Assembly (NCBI GenBank): GCA_030272585.1
Contig: BSYQ01000012.1
Location: 310,001 to 374,000 of the forward strand
Reading direction: 5' to 3'
DNA from: Bryopsis sp. KO-2023
Taxonomy: Eukaryota; Chlorophyta; Ulvophyceae; Bryopsidales; Bryopsidaceae
Length of the DNA stretch: 64,000 bases
The notes beneath the pieces were generated by a model that was not told the origin of the DNA, did no database searches, and worked only from the letters and a program-made list of their open reading frames with translations. Below, one piece after another: positions 1 through 12,878 of this stretch. The position numbers and the translations under genes were made by a program. Each line of letters starts with the position of its first letter. The first letter of the stretch is position 1.

Positions 1-273
1 TTTTTCCCATGCAATGCTCTACGTCAAGCCCCTTTTTTTTCCCCTTAAACAATCCTGTTTGCAAGAGAAATAGTTTTCTTTTCCTTCAACAGGTTCATTT
101 GAACGAACAGAAATGACATGGTGAATGTAAGGAATCATCTTTCCCATCCACGAAGGCCAAATCATCAGTGTATTATTTTTTCTGCCCATTTTCGCTTGCC
201 CAGCAGGTTTTTGGGCCCCAGAAAAGGGCCAAAACGTTTTCATGGATAACATGTGTTGGGTTTGTGTTTCCAG

Positions 274-542
274 ACTCGCTGGGCATCACGGGCCACCTCC
301 AGTTGCAGCCACCTCCAGTCCTCCACCTGCCTTCCACGCTCACCACCAACCCCACCCCACCCCACCTCAGCCTACAACCACCATCCATCCTGCCACCAGC
401 ACCGCAGCCAGGGCCTCCAGCACCAGCAACTCCAGCACCAACTCCAGCACCAAGGACGTCATCCCCGGCAGCCATTCCTATCATCTCACCTGTTACCTCA
501 CCTGCTCCATCCCCAAATGCTGCCACCAAGTCCTCCCAGTAG
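274..542 (+). CDS. Possible last exon, Pro/Ala/Thr-rich tail
   Basis: An open stretch follows a good splice acceptor (tgtttccag) and ends at a TAG stop. It would encode about 89 residues, dominated by Pro, Ala, Thr and Ser after a short start reading SLGITGHLQLQP. The composition is like the Pro/Ala-rich linker of the expansin-like gene 4 kb downstream, so it could be the end of a secreted protein whose earlier exons lie left of the window. The C-rich strand keeps several frames open here, so the frame could be accidental. No family is recognised. Confidence 0.25.
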
Positions 543-3500
543 GAGGCTGCCTCGCACTACCCCTCTCTAGCATGTCTCTCTCCAACACAGATCCTCGCAG
601 CGAAACGGATGGGGACCAATCGGCTGGTAAGCGTCTTCTTTCGATGAAGCAATAGGGGCATCAGAAATCATGTCGAAAGGAAAACGAAAAAAAGAAGAAT
701 GCCGCTCGAAGAGGTGAATTTGGCTGTGGATGAATGGATGTGGGGTTTCAGATCATAACAGAGAGGTTCGATTGGTGTGTGGGTGGAGAATTTGGTGGAA
801 GGAGCCTGAGGCGAACCTTGAACAAACGCCAACCCACTTTAATGGTTGATTTGGGGATTGATTGGTGTTGGGATGCGAAAGGCTGCAGGTCGTTTTGGTG
901 GGTTCAAGGAGAGAGAGAAAAAAAATGGAGTCGCACAGAAAATATTTTTTCTGCTGGTGCGAAGAGTTTTACTTGTATCGGGGAAAAGCTGGATATTTTT
1001 TACGGTTTCACAAGAGGCCATCTGCAGGGGTCCTTGTCTATCTATGGTGATTGAGCATCTGGACTGTTTGTGCTGGGCTGGGGGAGCGGAATTTCAACCA
1101 GAAAAAAAACAAACAAACATGTGTGTGAAGTAAGGAGGAGAGGGACCGGCTGCTGGAAGAAAAAAAAGGGAAAAAAAAGCCAGTCTGGTGGGTCCATGAG
1201 GTGAATGATGAGATTTCCTAAAGGATTTTGGCAGACAAAGGTGTCGAAAGAGTGTCGGGGTGGAATTCATACCTTTTCTGGACAGGTATCCTAATCCTAT
1301 GTTGATATTTTCTCTAAATATCACAGGGATGGATTTTCAAAAGTGGGGCGATGGGAACTGGTGTTTTTGCAGAGGAGTTCTTACAACTCTATTTCAAATT
1401 TGTGCATTAAGCGTTGGTAGGATTCGAAGGTGATACCAACTTTGGAGAATGAGTCACGAGTGTGGTCAGAGTTGGGGGTTGTATCGATGGAGTGAAAAAC
1501 ACTTTGGTGGGGAAAAACAAAGTTGGTGATAGGAAAAAAAGGGGCAGCTGATTTCAGTGCGACGGGTGATGTCATAAACATTGGCAGCAGTTTCGGCATA
1601 AGACGGGTGGAAGAATCGAGTTGCTTCAAGGATGGGAAAACAGAGGACGTTGCAACAGGGTTTCACTGAGAAAAAATTTCCAAAAAAATTTGGATGAAAA
1701 CAAAATAATGTCATCGTATCGTTTTCAAACCATTTCTACGATGTCATATGTTTGTTCGATTTTTTCATCAGCCTGACCCATTAATTTCTCTTCTGTCGGG
1801 GGAAGCAAGAAAAAATCAAAACCGAGATTTTCGGTCACGAAAAACATAAAAGTGGAAAGATAGGGTGGGTTGTTTGTTTTGAGTTTGGAGTAGTGTGGGT
1901 GGATGGGACTGGGACTGAAGTCTGACTGATGGGTTGGATTTTGAGGAGAGTGTGGTTTTGAGCGGAATGAACAGTCTGTGAGATGCCGGGGTTTGAAAGG
2001 AAACACTTTTAGTGCTCATGTTTGTTTCAGTGGAATACGGTGGAAAGAGGGTGGGTGATGTTGGCAGCGCATGATTGTCATCCTCTACGTCTGACTTACA
2101 TGGTGCAGGCCAAAAAAAGCGGGGAGAACTATTCAGGTGAGGAATATTCTAGATGTGTTCTGGAGGGCACAAGAGTCAGGGTGTTGGAAAGGAGGTCATA
2201 ATTTGGTGGGCAGTGTAGGTGGTTTCATTGTGAATGTGCGTAAAAATGCAACCTGTGGTGTTTTCAACAGCATCACTGTTGTTCATGGCAATCATCATTG
2301 TTTTGTACTGGGCTGGAGCAGAATTTCAATTAGAAAGAAAACCAATGTTTGCATGTGGATGAATGAAGGTTTTGGGGATGATCAAAAGTGGCTGGGTAAA
2401 AACAAGGATCGCGGGGAAGGAATGCTGGGGTGTCCTCGTATTTTACAGACAGCTGCCAAGAAATCATTGGTTGGATCTTACGGACAGCTGCCAAGATATC
2501 ATGGGTTGGATTTCGTTTGAAGGAATGTTGCTGATATTGAGTGACAGAATTCGGTTTCTTTCTTTATCTACTGGACTGACACAAAAAAAAAAGGGCATTG
2601 CACTCACTAGACGTGTTGAGACATCATCCTTTTCAGCATAGGATGAGCACATGAAAATGAGAGAAAAATGTTATGAATTGGGAATGGAAAAGGGAAGGGC
2701 AATTTTGTGTGTGGAAAGATGGATGCTGTGAGGAGCGCCTGCATTTAACGATCCGAAAAGGAATGGTGTGTGTGTGGAAGGAAGATTTCATTCCTGGAAT
2801 GCACAAATATCTGATTTTGCTTAAGCATGTCGGTAGAGAAGCCGACAATGTTCACCTTTTTTCAAAAGCTTCCCCACGGTGATCCAACACCTGATGCTGG
2901 ATTACCAGTAATCGTTAATTTTATTCTAAAACCAGCAGATCGCTGGAGGATATCGTTGTTGGAAGCAGGAATGATGATGGTGAGGTTTGAACAGCCGGTT
3001 TACTCTCCTGGACAATCTGGCTTGTGTTCCTGTACTGGGGAAAGGGGAGAAAGTAAACATCCTTCTGGATGGAGTCTACGTAGACTAGACTACGTAGACA
3101 CCGTATACGGTGGAAAGGAACTGTTGAAACCACCACTTCGAACTGCAATTCTTCATTATTTTTTACCCCAGTCTTGAACCATATCTGTATATCAAGTGCG
3201 AAATACGATTTTTAGTTGGTGTCCATGTGCGTACAAGCATCACATACACCAGAGGAAGAATAAAAAAGGACAGACAGTGATGATGCTAAGATTGCCACAC
3301 ACCGCGCGATAATGGTTTGTTCGGGAGAGGCTCCACCGTGGCAGTGGCTCCAGGCAAAAGGATCTCGAAAATATCCTTTTTTTTAATGTAACAGCCAAGA
3401 AAATCAAAATCAGAGTTGTGGTGGTGAATATTCACATTAATGTGGTTAGGGTCATGAGTATGTAATCGATCTTGTAAGAACAAAAAGGTGAGGTTTGAAT

Positions 3501-4150
3501 GGATGGGGGAATGAGGGATGTTTGTCTTGGGATACTACAGCATGATTTTCATATCTGAGGGGTTTTGCTTCATCCTTCAGACGGTTACTTTCTTCCAAGA
3601 TTTCATGAGATTTCTCGCCTTCACCGAACTCCGTATGGCAAAAAACAATGATCGCTTACACACGATCCATTACCATTATCGTTGCGCGAGGCCAGACACT
3701 GACAAGCCCGCCGCCTGCACCGTCCGTCCCACTGACGCAACACAAAAACCAGAAAACCGTGCCCTGGGAGAGGGAGGGGGGGTCCCCCCCCCCTCCCTCC
3801 ACCACGGACCAAACCCCACACACATTCCCCAAGCGTCACGAGGACTTAGCAAATGACACGACCCCCAGCAAGTTGACGTCCATCAACGGTGGCGATCTAG
3901 CGACCCAGATCTCGACATGCGGCTGGCAAAGCACCACCTAGGACGGGATGGCCCCCCTCAGCCGTCTCCACTGCCCTTCAAATACCCCAAACCCCCACTC
4001 CCAAATCGTCCATTGGAAGGAACACGGTCCTCAGGTGAACAGAGAGGAACGGTGGATACAAGCGCAAAAAAAAAGGAGGATTTGATTCGCAGTCGCTTTT
4101 GATCGTTGTGGAGGACGTTTTCGGGTTTTTCGATTTCGTTTACAGCAACT
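543..4150. other. Spacer, no supported gene
   Basis: Open frames here are short, lack domains and have no convincing exon chain. The stretch contains diverged copies of short pieces: the sequence around 1075-1125 resembles that around 2309-2360, and a ~45 bp unit is repeated in tandem at about 2450-2520. A pair of perfect palindromes lies at 3073-3112. The last ~150 bp before 4151 is presumably the promoter and leader of the expansin-like gene. Confidence 0.5.
3073..3112. repeat. Two adjacent perfect palindromes
   Basis: AGTCTACGTAGACT (3073-3086) and CACCGTATACGGTG (3099-3112) are perfect 14 bp palindromes. Between them, the sequence from about 3087 repeats most of the first one. Each could form a small hairpin in either strand. 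Function unknown; similar close pairs occur elsewhere in the window. Confidence 0.8.
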
Positions 4151-5463
4151 ATGATGAAGTTGGCGATCGCTGTGCTTGTCGTGTTTGGATTCCTCTCTGC
4201 GGTGGAGGCCGATTGGCGTGAAGGCCGTGCGACTTTCTATGGAGACCAGCCCTGGTTGTGGGATATCAACAAGTGAGTGGAGGTCGGGGTACAGCGATCT
4301 TTTTCCGGAGTATCAATTCGACCTTAGAATTTTCCAGCATCGTTTTTGGGGCGGCCGCCGACCGTAAAGATCACATGTTGGTTTTCGATCGCCGCCTTTA
4401 CGACGATCGTCGGCGCATACCCATTTGGTTCTATCTGTTTTCTCGAGTTCTGCTATATTCGACCGTGGGCTGATCGTGTGTGTGTGTGTTTTGCAGAGGA
4501 AGCTGTGGATTTGGACAGTTGGACCCCAACAAAGGAACGGGCTGGGATATTGCTGCAATGCCCGATGGTCACTACGAGTATTCCGGTAGCTGCGGGTAAG
4601 CCTCCTCCTCCTCATCGGACACGCAGATCTTTCTCCACTCTGTTGATAGATCCCTTCACCTGTGGTTTTTGTGTTGGTGAATTTTCGCGAATTCTGAGAG
4701 GTTTCTTTTTTGTGTTGGATTCTTTTGGCGAAATTCTGAGATATTGTGTGTGTGTGTGTTTGTGTTTTCCCCCTAGGCGATGTTACGAGGTGAAGTGCAA
4801 ACCCAGCACTTTCAAAGACAACTACGGTAATACCTTGGACAGGAACGGCGCTTGCCGCGACGCCAACAAGGTGCTGAAGGTCACCATCACCGACACCTGC
4901 CCCTGCACCTACGAAACCAACTTCTACTCCAACAAGAGGTGGTGCTGCATGGACATGGAGCACCTCGACATTTCCGTTTTCGCCTACGACAAGTTGGCCG
5001 ACCGTCGCTGGGGAGTCATCGGTTTGCAGTACAGACCGGTTCCATGCGGACCTGCCGGTCCTGCTGGATCGTATGCCCCTGGTGCGGCGCCGTCTTCCAC
5101 CCCGGCTGCTCCTCCAGCCGACTCCGGCTCAGGCAGCAGGTGAGACTTCCTCCATTGGGGCAAATGTTTTTGTATGCGCAGTATATCGCGATAGATGTAG
5201 TGCGATCAGGTTTGCTGCGGTCTGTTGCGGTTCTTCTGGCATTTTTTTGACCGGTTTTCTCACCAGCTTGGCAGAAAATAATCAAACAATGTTTCGCATT
5301 GCAGATTGATTGTAATTATGGAACATACTGTCATGTGATTATGCTGAAGCTAATGCAGTGATTGATTTTATTTTTTGTTTCTTTTTTTTCTTCCAGAATG
5401 GGCTGGTTGAAGACTGCCATCAGCGAAGGAAATGTCCAGGCTTTCGATGGAACTGGAAAGTAA
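4151..5463 (+). CDS. Expansin-like / GH45-fold secreted protein
   Basis: Four exons: 4151-4272, 4497-4595, 4777-5139, 5397-5463; all introns are GT-AG, total 216 aa. Residues 1-20 form a signal peptide (MMKLAIAVLVVF... ending at EA). The mature part starts DWREGRATFYGD and continues as a cysteine-rich double-psi beta-barrel with SCGFGQ, SGSCGRCYEVKC, TDTCPC and HLDISVFAYDKLAD; the last corresponds to the HFD region of expansins, whose Asp matches the GH45 catalytic acid. Such proteins act outside the cell on wall polysaccharides by loosening, usually without hydrolysis. The second, carbohydrate-binding expansin domain is absent. Instead there is a Pro/Ala/Gly/Ser linker and a 21-residue tail (RMGWLKTAIS...) on its own exon. 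Alternatives are a barwin-like or cerato-platanin-like protein. The fold assignment is fairly secure; activity is inferred. Confidence 0.8.
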
Positions 5464-7986
5464 AATCTGAACTTCCAAGTTATCGGCTGGTGGGTCAGGG
5501 TCAGGTGCACATTATGCGTACCCTTTTCTTTTTCTTTTCTTAATTTTCTCATTTCGACAGCCCCATCAGACCCTTATTCTGATTTTTGACCACGATGTTA
5601 TTATTGCATGGGGAGAAATACGGGATGTGTGAACCGACCGAGAATAAGAAAAAAAACACACGTTTATTTTTTTGTGTGAAAAAAGAGCGATAGATGTGAT
5701 GGGTGAGCTTGCATTGCTCACTTCTTTCTTTTCGTGGTATATTGCTTTTTGATAGGTCTAATACATCTCAGGGGAGATTTTCTGCTTTTTTAGAGTGTTT
5801 TTGCTGGCTTGGGGTTGACTTGACAACCCTTGAGTCATGCTTGATCGTTTTTTTCTGTATTTCTGTGAAGTTTGCTTTTTTTTTTCTTTTCTGTTTCGTG
5901 GTCTATCATTTTCCTTACTTAGGATAATGTGAAAATCTGAAGGGTCTCTTATTTTCGAATCAATTTGCACTTTCCGGTCTCAAGAAAATATTTTTGAACA
6001 AAAAGGGGAAAAAAGAAGAACATGTTCATCAGAGACCGAGCAACTTGATTTTTTGTTACAGATATGTCATTTTGGGGTCAGAAAAGAGAGAGTGACAGAA
6101 GCTAGTTTTTTTTTGTTACTTTAAAAGGTGGTGATGTTGAAAGATATTATAAACAGCCTCCATTCTTTTTTTTTTCGTTACATTTGTGGAGGTGGAGTTC
6201 TAATTTGTGCGAAGGATGATCGGCTGGGTTTGTGAGTTCTTTTTCTTTTTTTTTGTAGTCTTGGGTTTTTGACAGCAGGTGTTCACTCAAGGAAGTGAAT
6301 AAATGGGGTGATCTGAATTCTGTTGTTAATTTGCACCCAAGTATGTAAAGAGACGTTTGAATTGCATGCAGCTAGGACTTTTATTTTTCGTTGATATTTA
6401 GTGCAGGTCGAAAAAAAAAAGGATTGGTCAATATTGAGTGACGTTGAACGGGGGCGTTTGTTGTTTTGGCGCCTCCAACGGTGGTCTGGAACAATCTATG
6501 CATAAATTGGTGTGGATTGAAAGTCCAATCAACTTGACGCAGCCACAGTTTCGACTGCGAACACAATTCATTTGTCATATTCAAAAGGCTCTTGCGATCA
6601 AGGGATCACAAGATCATCCACCAACGCTTCTCCCCCAAGTCAGATTCGTCGTTCTGTCGCCGTTCTGTGGCCCAGAATCGTCCACGTGGCGACTCATATC
6701 CTGTTGCAGAACTGACATTTGCTATGGACGCCTTTCCCTACTTTTCAACAAAACACTTGAATACGACATAGTGTTCTACCACTCGCCAGGTCACGACTGT
6801 ACTTGAATGCGATGCATTCTTCAGTTCGTACACGGATCAATGCACGGGGACATGCAATCCAAATGATGACAAAGGCCAGATCCACGAGACTGCAACCTTG
6901 AGTCGGACACTGAGCCTTGGTCGGCCGTACCGGACGTACAGTCGTAGACTGGGTAGCCTGACGGTACGGTACAAGGCGAGGTGTCCGATGATAGAGCTCG
7001 ATGAGAGGTGGTGTGTCTGATGGGCAAATTTTTTTAAATTAATTTTTGAGTATTAAAGGTCACTTTGTGAGTGATACGGCTGCAACATTGAGTCACTTGA
7101 TACTACACAACCACCACTTTATCTATTAGGTCACATGAATCTCGAAACAAAATTTCTTAAAATTATGAATCAAGTGATAAGGCTAAATTCAATTTGTGTG
7201 TCGGACTTTGGTTTGTAAGCCATTTTTTTTAATAAGTAAAAAAAGTGCTCGTCGTGGGGTTGGCTCATTGAGCGACCTTCACAATCTATTAAGCGCGGAT
7301 GGTAACAACTCGAGAGAGATGCAGAAGGAAGCGTGGATAGCACGAACGATAGATGTAGAAGGCCGAGGGGTCTCACGTTCGAGCTCCATTGTCGATAGAA
7401 TTATTTAAGATGGGTTCGTCAGAAAAACCCGTGCGCGACTTGGCGCGATAACCCGATAACGCCAGTGTGGAAGAGCGACGCGGATGTCCCTGTTCCTTGC
7501 CTGACGGCGAGGAAGCAGGGGAAGTGATCTGAAAAGGATTATGTCTCTGTATTAATTTTTCTGTACACAAAACATTGCCTTGTACACCACTTTCCCCATA
7601 ACTGTCATTGTCTCTTGGGCACCTTGCATGTGTGAGCACAGTGGGGGGGGGGGGTACAGCAGTGGAACTTCGTCCTTTTCGGAACAGACTTGAACATTTT
7701 GAACGAATAACCAAGAATTCATTCAATCAATCCATGACCAAAAATTACAATACGGCAAAAAAAGGCCATCACCCATGGAGGATGCGGGGGCAGTGCTAAT
7801 AACCATCAAGGAGTGCAAGGCAGCATGTGAGTGGAACTCCTTTTTCCTTTTGCCTCTTTGTTCTGATGTTTGGTGGATAGCTGCCCAGTTCAGTGTTGGG
7901 GTTGCTTTAGGCAACCTCTGTTCAGATGTCTGACATGTTTACTGTGTGACTTCTTCTTCTGCTCCTAACTGGCGAGGGAGCCTCAC
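5464..7986. other. Spacer, no supported gene
   Basis: T-rich non-coding DNA follows the expansin-like gene. I saw no exon chain on either strand. The only open stretches are short and made of low-complexity Phe/Leu or Lys codons. Confidence 0.45.
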
Positions 7987-8041
7987 CTGCCGCCACAACA
8001 GCGAACAATAGCACAAAGCAAGTGGCGGCTATGAGAAGCAT
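7987..8041 (-). CDS. Signal-peptide first exon, rest of gene not found
   Basis: On the minus strand an ATG at 8041 opens 18 codons reading MLLIAATCFVLLFAVVAA, a textbook signal peptide, and stops at a donor GCAG|gtgagg (phase 1). The same design, a 55-58 nt first exon carrying only the signal peptide and a phase-1 intron, is seen in the fucolectin gene at 33246. A TATA-like run (tatatatata) lies about 110 bp upstream of the ATG. I could not find a downstream exon in the right phase between 7170 and 7980. It is therefore either a gene with exons I cannot recognise, a broken gene, or chance. Confidence 0.4.
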
Positions 8042-8113
8042 CTTAAATGATGGTTTGGGGTGTTTCGTTCGGGAGAGCGCGAGGTTAGCGTCGACGAGAA
8101 TGGAGGACAGTTA

Positions 8114-8215
8114 AACTGGGACGGACTCCGTCCCAGTTACTCGGAGTAAGTATATATATACACACATACATATTCCGATGGGAATCAGCCCATCGGGTGT
8201 GGCTGATTTGCACAC
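8114..8215. repeat. Cluster of inverted repeats near a TATA run
   Basis: Three hairpin-forming repeats sit close together: a 12 bp arm pair with one central base (AACTGGGACGGA / TCCGTCCCAGTT) at about 8116-8140; CCGATGGG/CCCATCGG at about 8175-8196; and GGGTGTG/CACACCC just after it. They flank a TATA-like run upstream of the minus-strand signal-peptide exon and could be operators or cruciform-forming sites. No factor is implied. Confidence 0.6.
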
Positions 8216-10971
8216 CCGAAAATCAGGATTACCCCCAGATCACCCAGGGTGTGGAAATGGTGCCTCTGTCGGTGGCTGAGGTTTGCTGCGACTTGGACCA
8301 ATTGTCTTCCCTGCAACTGTCCGCATTTTTCGCTTCGAGTGTGCAAGTTTTCATTCCACCATCGTGATGAACGGTTTGGACTTCGGTGCTGTTCAAATCG
8401 GCCCCACGAAATACAAACCTGGAAGTGTTTTATGTCTTTCTCTTTTCATTTTCTTTTTTGTTTCATTTTTGACAAAAGAAAGGTTCCGTTATTTACCTCC
8501 CCCTAATTCGATACCTCTCCCCACAAGCGAACAAGAAGAACCAATTCATGACAATAATTTTTCGTTGGTTGGGTTTCGAAAAGATTTTTTGCTGAAATCC
8601 CTGACTGATTTTTTTTCACTTCTGCTCTTCTTGTTTTTTGAGAATATCGGCAGGGCAAATATAATCAATTTCTATTTTTTGGATTGACTTTTTGGGGCAC
8701 TGAACCTCGATGGAATTGACATATATATATATATATACACACATATGGAACTGATATGCAAATGGATGAAATATCAATTGGAAAAGAAAAACATTAATTT
8801 TTTGGCCAAACCCAAGACTGCTACTAGAAATAATGTTTTGTATGGCAAGCAACCATCTCATTTTCTTCTGGATCAAAGCCACTATCATTGCTTTTGGCCT
8901 TTTATTTTGTTTCAGGCTGCCAAAAACAAACATCTCGACATCGAGTTGGGTCAACTCGAAGGGGGGTCATCTAGACACAACAGCTGATGCAATATTTTTC
9001 AATTTTTTTTCCCTCGTTTTTTGTGATTCCTGGATCTTTTTCCTGTTCTTTTTGATTTTAATTTTTTTTTTTGGGGGGGGGTACATTTGTTTTTGGGGGG
9101 TGTTGGTTTTCACCCCAAAAAGCAAAATTATGATACACCATTGCTTGTGTAGGAGAGGCTCGCACAGTATTACTCATCCTTTCAGACACGTTTCGCACGA
9201 TTTTTGTTTCTAGTGATCAACCACTTTTTCAAACATGCAATACGGAAATATGGCAGCAACTTCTTTTCCTTTTAAAAATGGGCTGTGCCGGCCCCATGCG
9301 ATGAAACTTTTCGATTTCACAGGCAATTTTTTTTTTCCTGTAGGTTTTTAATATCTCGCTTCGAAGCATATTACATATTGATGAATGTTGAATGGCTTTC
9401 TCGAATGGAGTCTTTACTTGGGTCTGGGGGAAACACTGCTCATATGTGTTCGCTTGTTTTTGATCGTACCACCTAAAAGAAAGGTGAGGTTTTGCTGAGC
9501 ATCAGTTCATGTATTCTTCCTTTTGCTTTTCAACTATTGTTTCGACGCCAACAGAATGAAACGAGTGCCAATGTGACAGGACAATGTGGAGCTGTTCTAC
9601 TTGTTTTTGAGAAAAAAGAGGGAAAAAAAAGGAAAAGTGAAAGGAGCCCCCTTCTTTGTCAAGTGATAGGTTTTTTCCTTCGCAGATATAGTGCATTTTA
9701 TGGGTGCTGCTGTTGGTGTGACCCCCCCTCTGGGATCAGGTGGTGGTATTCACCAGAAAAGACACAGCAGATTATATATTCCAATGCATATATCTAGTAT
9801 TTTCAGCCGCCATGTGCCTCTGATACATCTTTTTTTGCATATATATTGAGATTCTATGTGTTGTTGTGTGCCCGTTTTTTGCCTTTGTACATAGCTGCTT
9901 GAATGGCCACACACTTGCAAGTAAAAAGAAAGCGGAAAAATAGATAATAGCACATGTTGTGTTGAATAGACTGGGGCATGGTGGAATGGGGTCGATGAAG
10001 GGGGTTATGTAAAGACCTGCACCTGGTGGAAACTTTCCACTGGAAAGGTCGCCCATGAGGCAATCGACTTTTGTGTGTGATGGGCATTTCCATCCTTCGC
10101 TGAAGTACTTTGACTGAACCGGTTTGAACTACAACAAAATTATTATATGAATCGATTTTTGATCTGTTTGGAAAAGATGGAGTATTCCTACTGCAAAAGG
10201 CGTCGAGTTTTGAGGCATTTCTAGACATTTTGATTTCTTCTCAGGTCTGGTTGGCAACATTAAAAAGCAAGAAGATACACTGACAAAACACAAACACCTC
10301 TGAAATGCTTACAATGATCCAACACCAAAATTTTAGTTTCAAATCCTAATTGTTTCTTTACCGTTTCGAATCTGAAAAAAAAAACACTTCTGCCTATTTT
10401 TTGGATCCACAAAAAAAAATTTAACGTCCTTGTCCACTTCAGCTTTAAAAAAAAATCCAATGGTTTTCCCGTTCACCAAAATTGAATTGCCACCAAAATT
10501 CTTCCTGATTTGAAAAATATATATATTCTCCGAATAAAAAGAGAAAAAAACATGTTTAAAAATAAAATCGTCGTGGCCTGCCTGCCATGTTTTTTTATTT
10601 CTTTTTTTCCTTATTTTTTAAAAAACGCAAAATTTTAAAAAGAGGAGTGAAAAAAAAACCTTTTTCTTTCTTCATGCGTCAGAAAATAAAAGTATTCAAA
10701 AAAAACAACCCGACCTGTGTCCTCTGTGGATTCTATTTTTGGAGTATATTTTATTGGTTGGGGGAAAAATTAGGAGGTTGGAAACCAACAGTTGAAAGAA
10801 TATGTTTTATGCTTGAATATGAAAAGCCTTCATCCTTGAAAATTTTAAATTAGCACGACACTCCTGACTCTGAGAAAATGCTTTTCTGCAGATACGTGCA
10901 ACTAAAGACAACGAAAGGGGTTGCCTCATTTCCCAGCATGCGGTCAGCACCCTTGCTACGGGGATTTTACG
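8216..10971. other. Spacer, no supported gene
   Basis: AT-rich sequence with long T runs and TA microsatellites (8720, 9775, 10520), plus a poly-T/poly-G block at about 9061-9080. No open frame shows domains or plausible splice partners. Confidence 0.45.
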
Positions 10972-11490
10972 AAATAGCTACTAGCTATTTTTTTTAAAGG
11001 CTAGTAGCCTTAAAAGAACCCCTAAAAAACACAAAAACTTGAACAGTTGTGGGGTGTCTCCATTCCTTCATAATATATCACCAACAAGAGTTCAAAACGT
11101 GAACGAACACTCCTTTTTTTATTTTTTTTAATCGGAAAACAAAAGTAAAAAAAGAAAAACCAATCGTTTTACGAGGACTTTTATTTATTTATTTATAAGT
11201 CGGAAAAAAAATAAAACACAAAACCGACTAACTTATGGGGCTCTCCTTTCCTTCACATTATGCCACTAGTGGCATATGTGACTGAAGTAGTTACTTCAGT
11301 CTCCACCAACAAGAGGTTTCCTTTTTTTAGGGTTTTTTTTTTTTCGGAAAACAAATAGAGAAAAAGAAAAACGACCACCCGTTTTTCAAGGATTTTTTAT
11401 TTATTTATTTTTAAGTCGGAAATAAAAAAACCCGACTATCTTGTGGGGTCTCTCTTTTCCTTCACATTATCCACTACTTGAGTCTCCTCT
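10972..11490. repeat. ~200 bp tandem repeat with embedded palindromes
   Basis: Three diverged units begin near 11048, 11233 and 11440. Each starts with a tgtggggtctct-like stretch and ccttcacattat. The first two then share ccaacaagag, a T run, tcggaaaacaaa, a gttttncnaggactttta-like part and taagtcgga. The third unit is cut short. Unit 2 carries two perfect palindromes: TATGCCACTAGTGGCATA (11259-11276) and a 10+2+10 bp hairpin (11280-11301). Two more palindromes lie just before unit 1, at 10972-10990 and 10997-11011. Confidence 0.65.
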
Positions 11491-12609
11491 AATGGATTTT
11501 TATAGGGCTTTTGTTTCACCAATAAAACAAAACAACTTCATGAAAACTTGATTGTAAACAACCCAAACTTTGAAACAAAAACATAATCTTTTTTTTGAAA
11601 AAAAAGGAGAAATTTGTGTGACGATTGAAGGGAAACCGACCCTTTGAAACGAAAGTATAACTTTTGAAAAAAAAACAAGACGTGTGAGACGATGCAAGAA
11701 AAACTAAAACTTTAAAAAAACAAAAATTGAACTTGAAAAGAATAAAGAGGTGGGACGAATTTGGCGTTTTAATATCTGTATTGCTTTTTATTTTTTGGAA
11801 GTTTGTTCAAAATGTCTATTCAGGTGATCTGAGCTGTTTTATTACCTTGGGAAAAAAAGTCATTAAATTTGATAGCGATGGTCAGGTCGAGGTCCATTTC
11901 AGATTTAATACTGCAAGATTGGGGGATTCAAACATCACAATCAGAGCAGGTACCAGTCGTTCAGCCGTTAAGCTTTGCTTCTTAAAACCTGTCTTGGAAA
12001 GCGTTGGCGAATTCGAGCAACAACCGATTTGGCTTGATTTGGATCAAAACTGAATCACGAGATCAAACGGCATTGATCTGATTTGATTGATCAAGAAACT
12101 GATAGGCTTTGTAACTTTGTCAAGTGGTGAAACTGCCATTATCATATCAGTTCGATTGTTTTTTCTCCTTTGCTATTTTGCACACAAGCTGGATGTGACG
12201 GACCAAAGCGCCTCCCGCCAAAAAAACAAACATAAATTACATAAAAACACAAAAGGATCAAGGGGAGCGCAATGGCGACCGGGGCTCTACAGATATACAG
12301 GTTCATCCTTTCCCCTTTTCCCTTTCATAGTCGCTTTCGCTTTCGGCCATTCTCTTATCCCAGGCTTCACCGCTGCCCAACAGACATCACCAGAAAAACC
12401 TGACTACTAACCACTAACCAAAAAAACACACCCTTTTTTATATTTTCTTGCACGATTACCAAAAAACAGTTACACAAAAAACACATGGCTCTGTAAAAAT
12501 ACATCTGAAAGCTGCCAGCAGAAACGGGCATGTACAGGGATGCCCACCCTCGAGGGAGCAACCCAGAGAGCTCTCTGTGTTTTAATTCCCAGTCTGACTA
12601 GTGTGAGAT
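11491..12609. other. Spacer with one weak exon candidate
   Basis: The only open stretch with protein-like composition is 11824-12053 (plus), which follows an acceptor (tattcag). It would encode about 76 residues including FDSDGQVEVHFRF and a C-terminal LDQN before TGA. I recognise no family and see no partner exon, so I do not call a gene. The rest is AT-rich spacer up to the retroelement. Confidence 0.35.
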
Positions 12610-12775
12610 ATTTACGGTTCCGCAGGAAGCGCGGTTCCTTTTGCGGAGTTTTAGGGTGGGACGATTGAAAGGACTGATTGCTGAGGTGGCCTGTAGGGGT
12701 ATCTTTTGGAGTTTTGGATCTCAGTAGTTTGGGTTCTTAAGCTCACTCAGTTGGTCTTTCTTTACTCGGTTTTTC
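12610..12775 (+). repeat. Split direct repeat A1 (copy A2 at 16959-17124)
   Basis: Left terminal repeat of the retroelement, identical over 166 bp to the internal copy A2 at 16959-17124. The shared block starts with atttacggttcc and ends with actcggtttttc. It probably carries the element's promoter. Confidence 0.92.
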
Positions 12776-12878
12776 TGCTTTATCTTTACCCTCACGGGCA
12801 CCTGAAGTGCACCGTTTCGAACCATCCCTGGCTCAGCCAGCGTGGGGCTTGTCCCTGTATTGTTAAGTCCTTTGTTTG

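Noticed and set aside
173..529. Minus-strand Gly/Ala-rich open frame opposite the Pro-rich exon
   Set aside because: It is the mirror of a C-rich repeat and has no domain or splice support; composition alone keeps the frame open.
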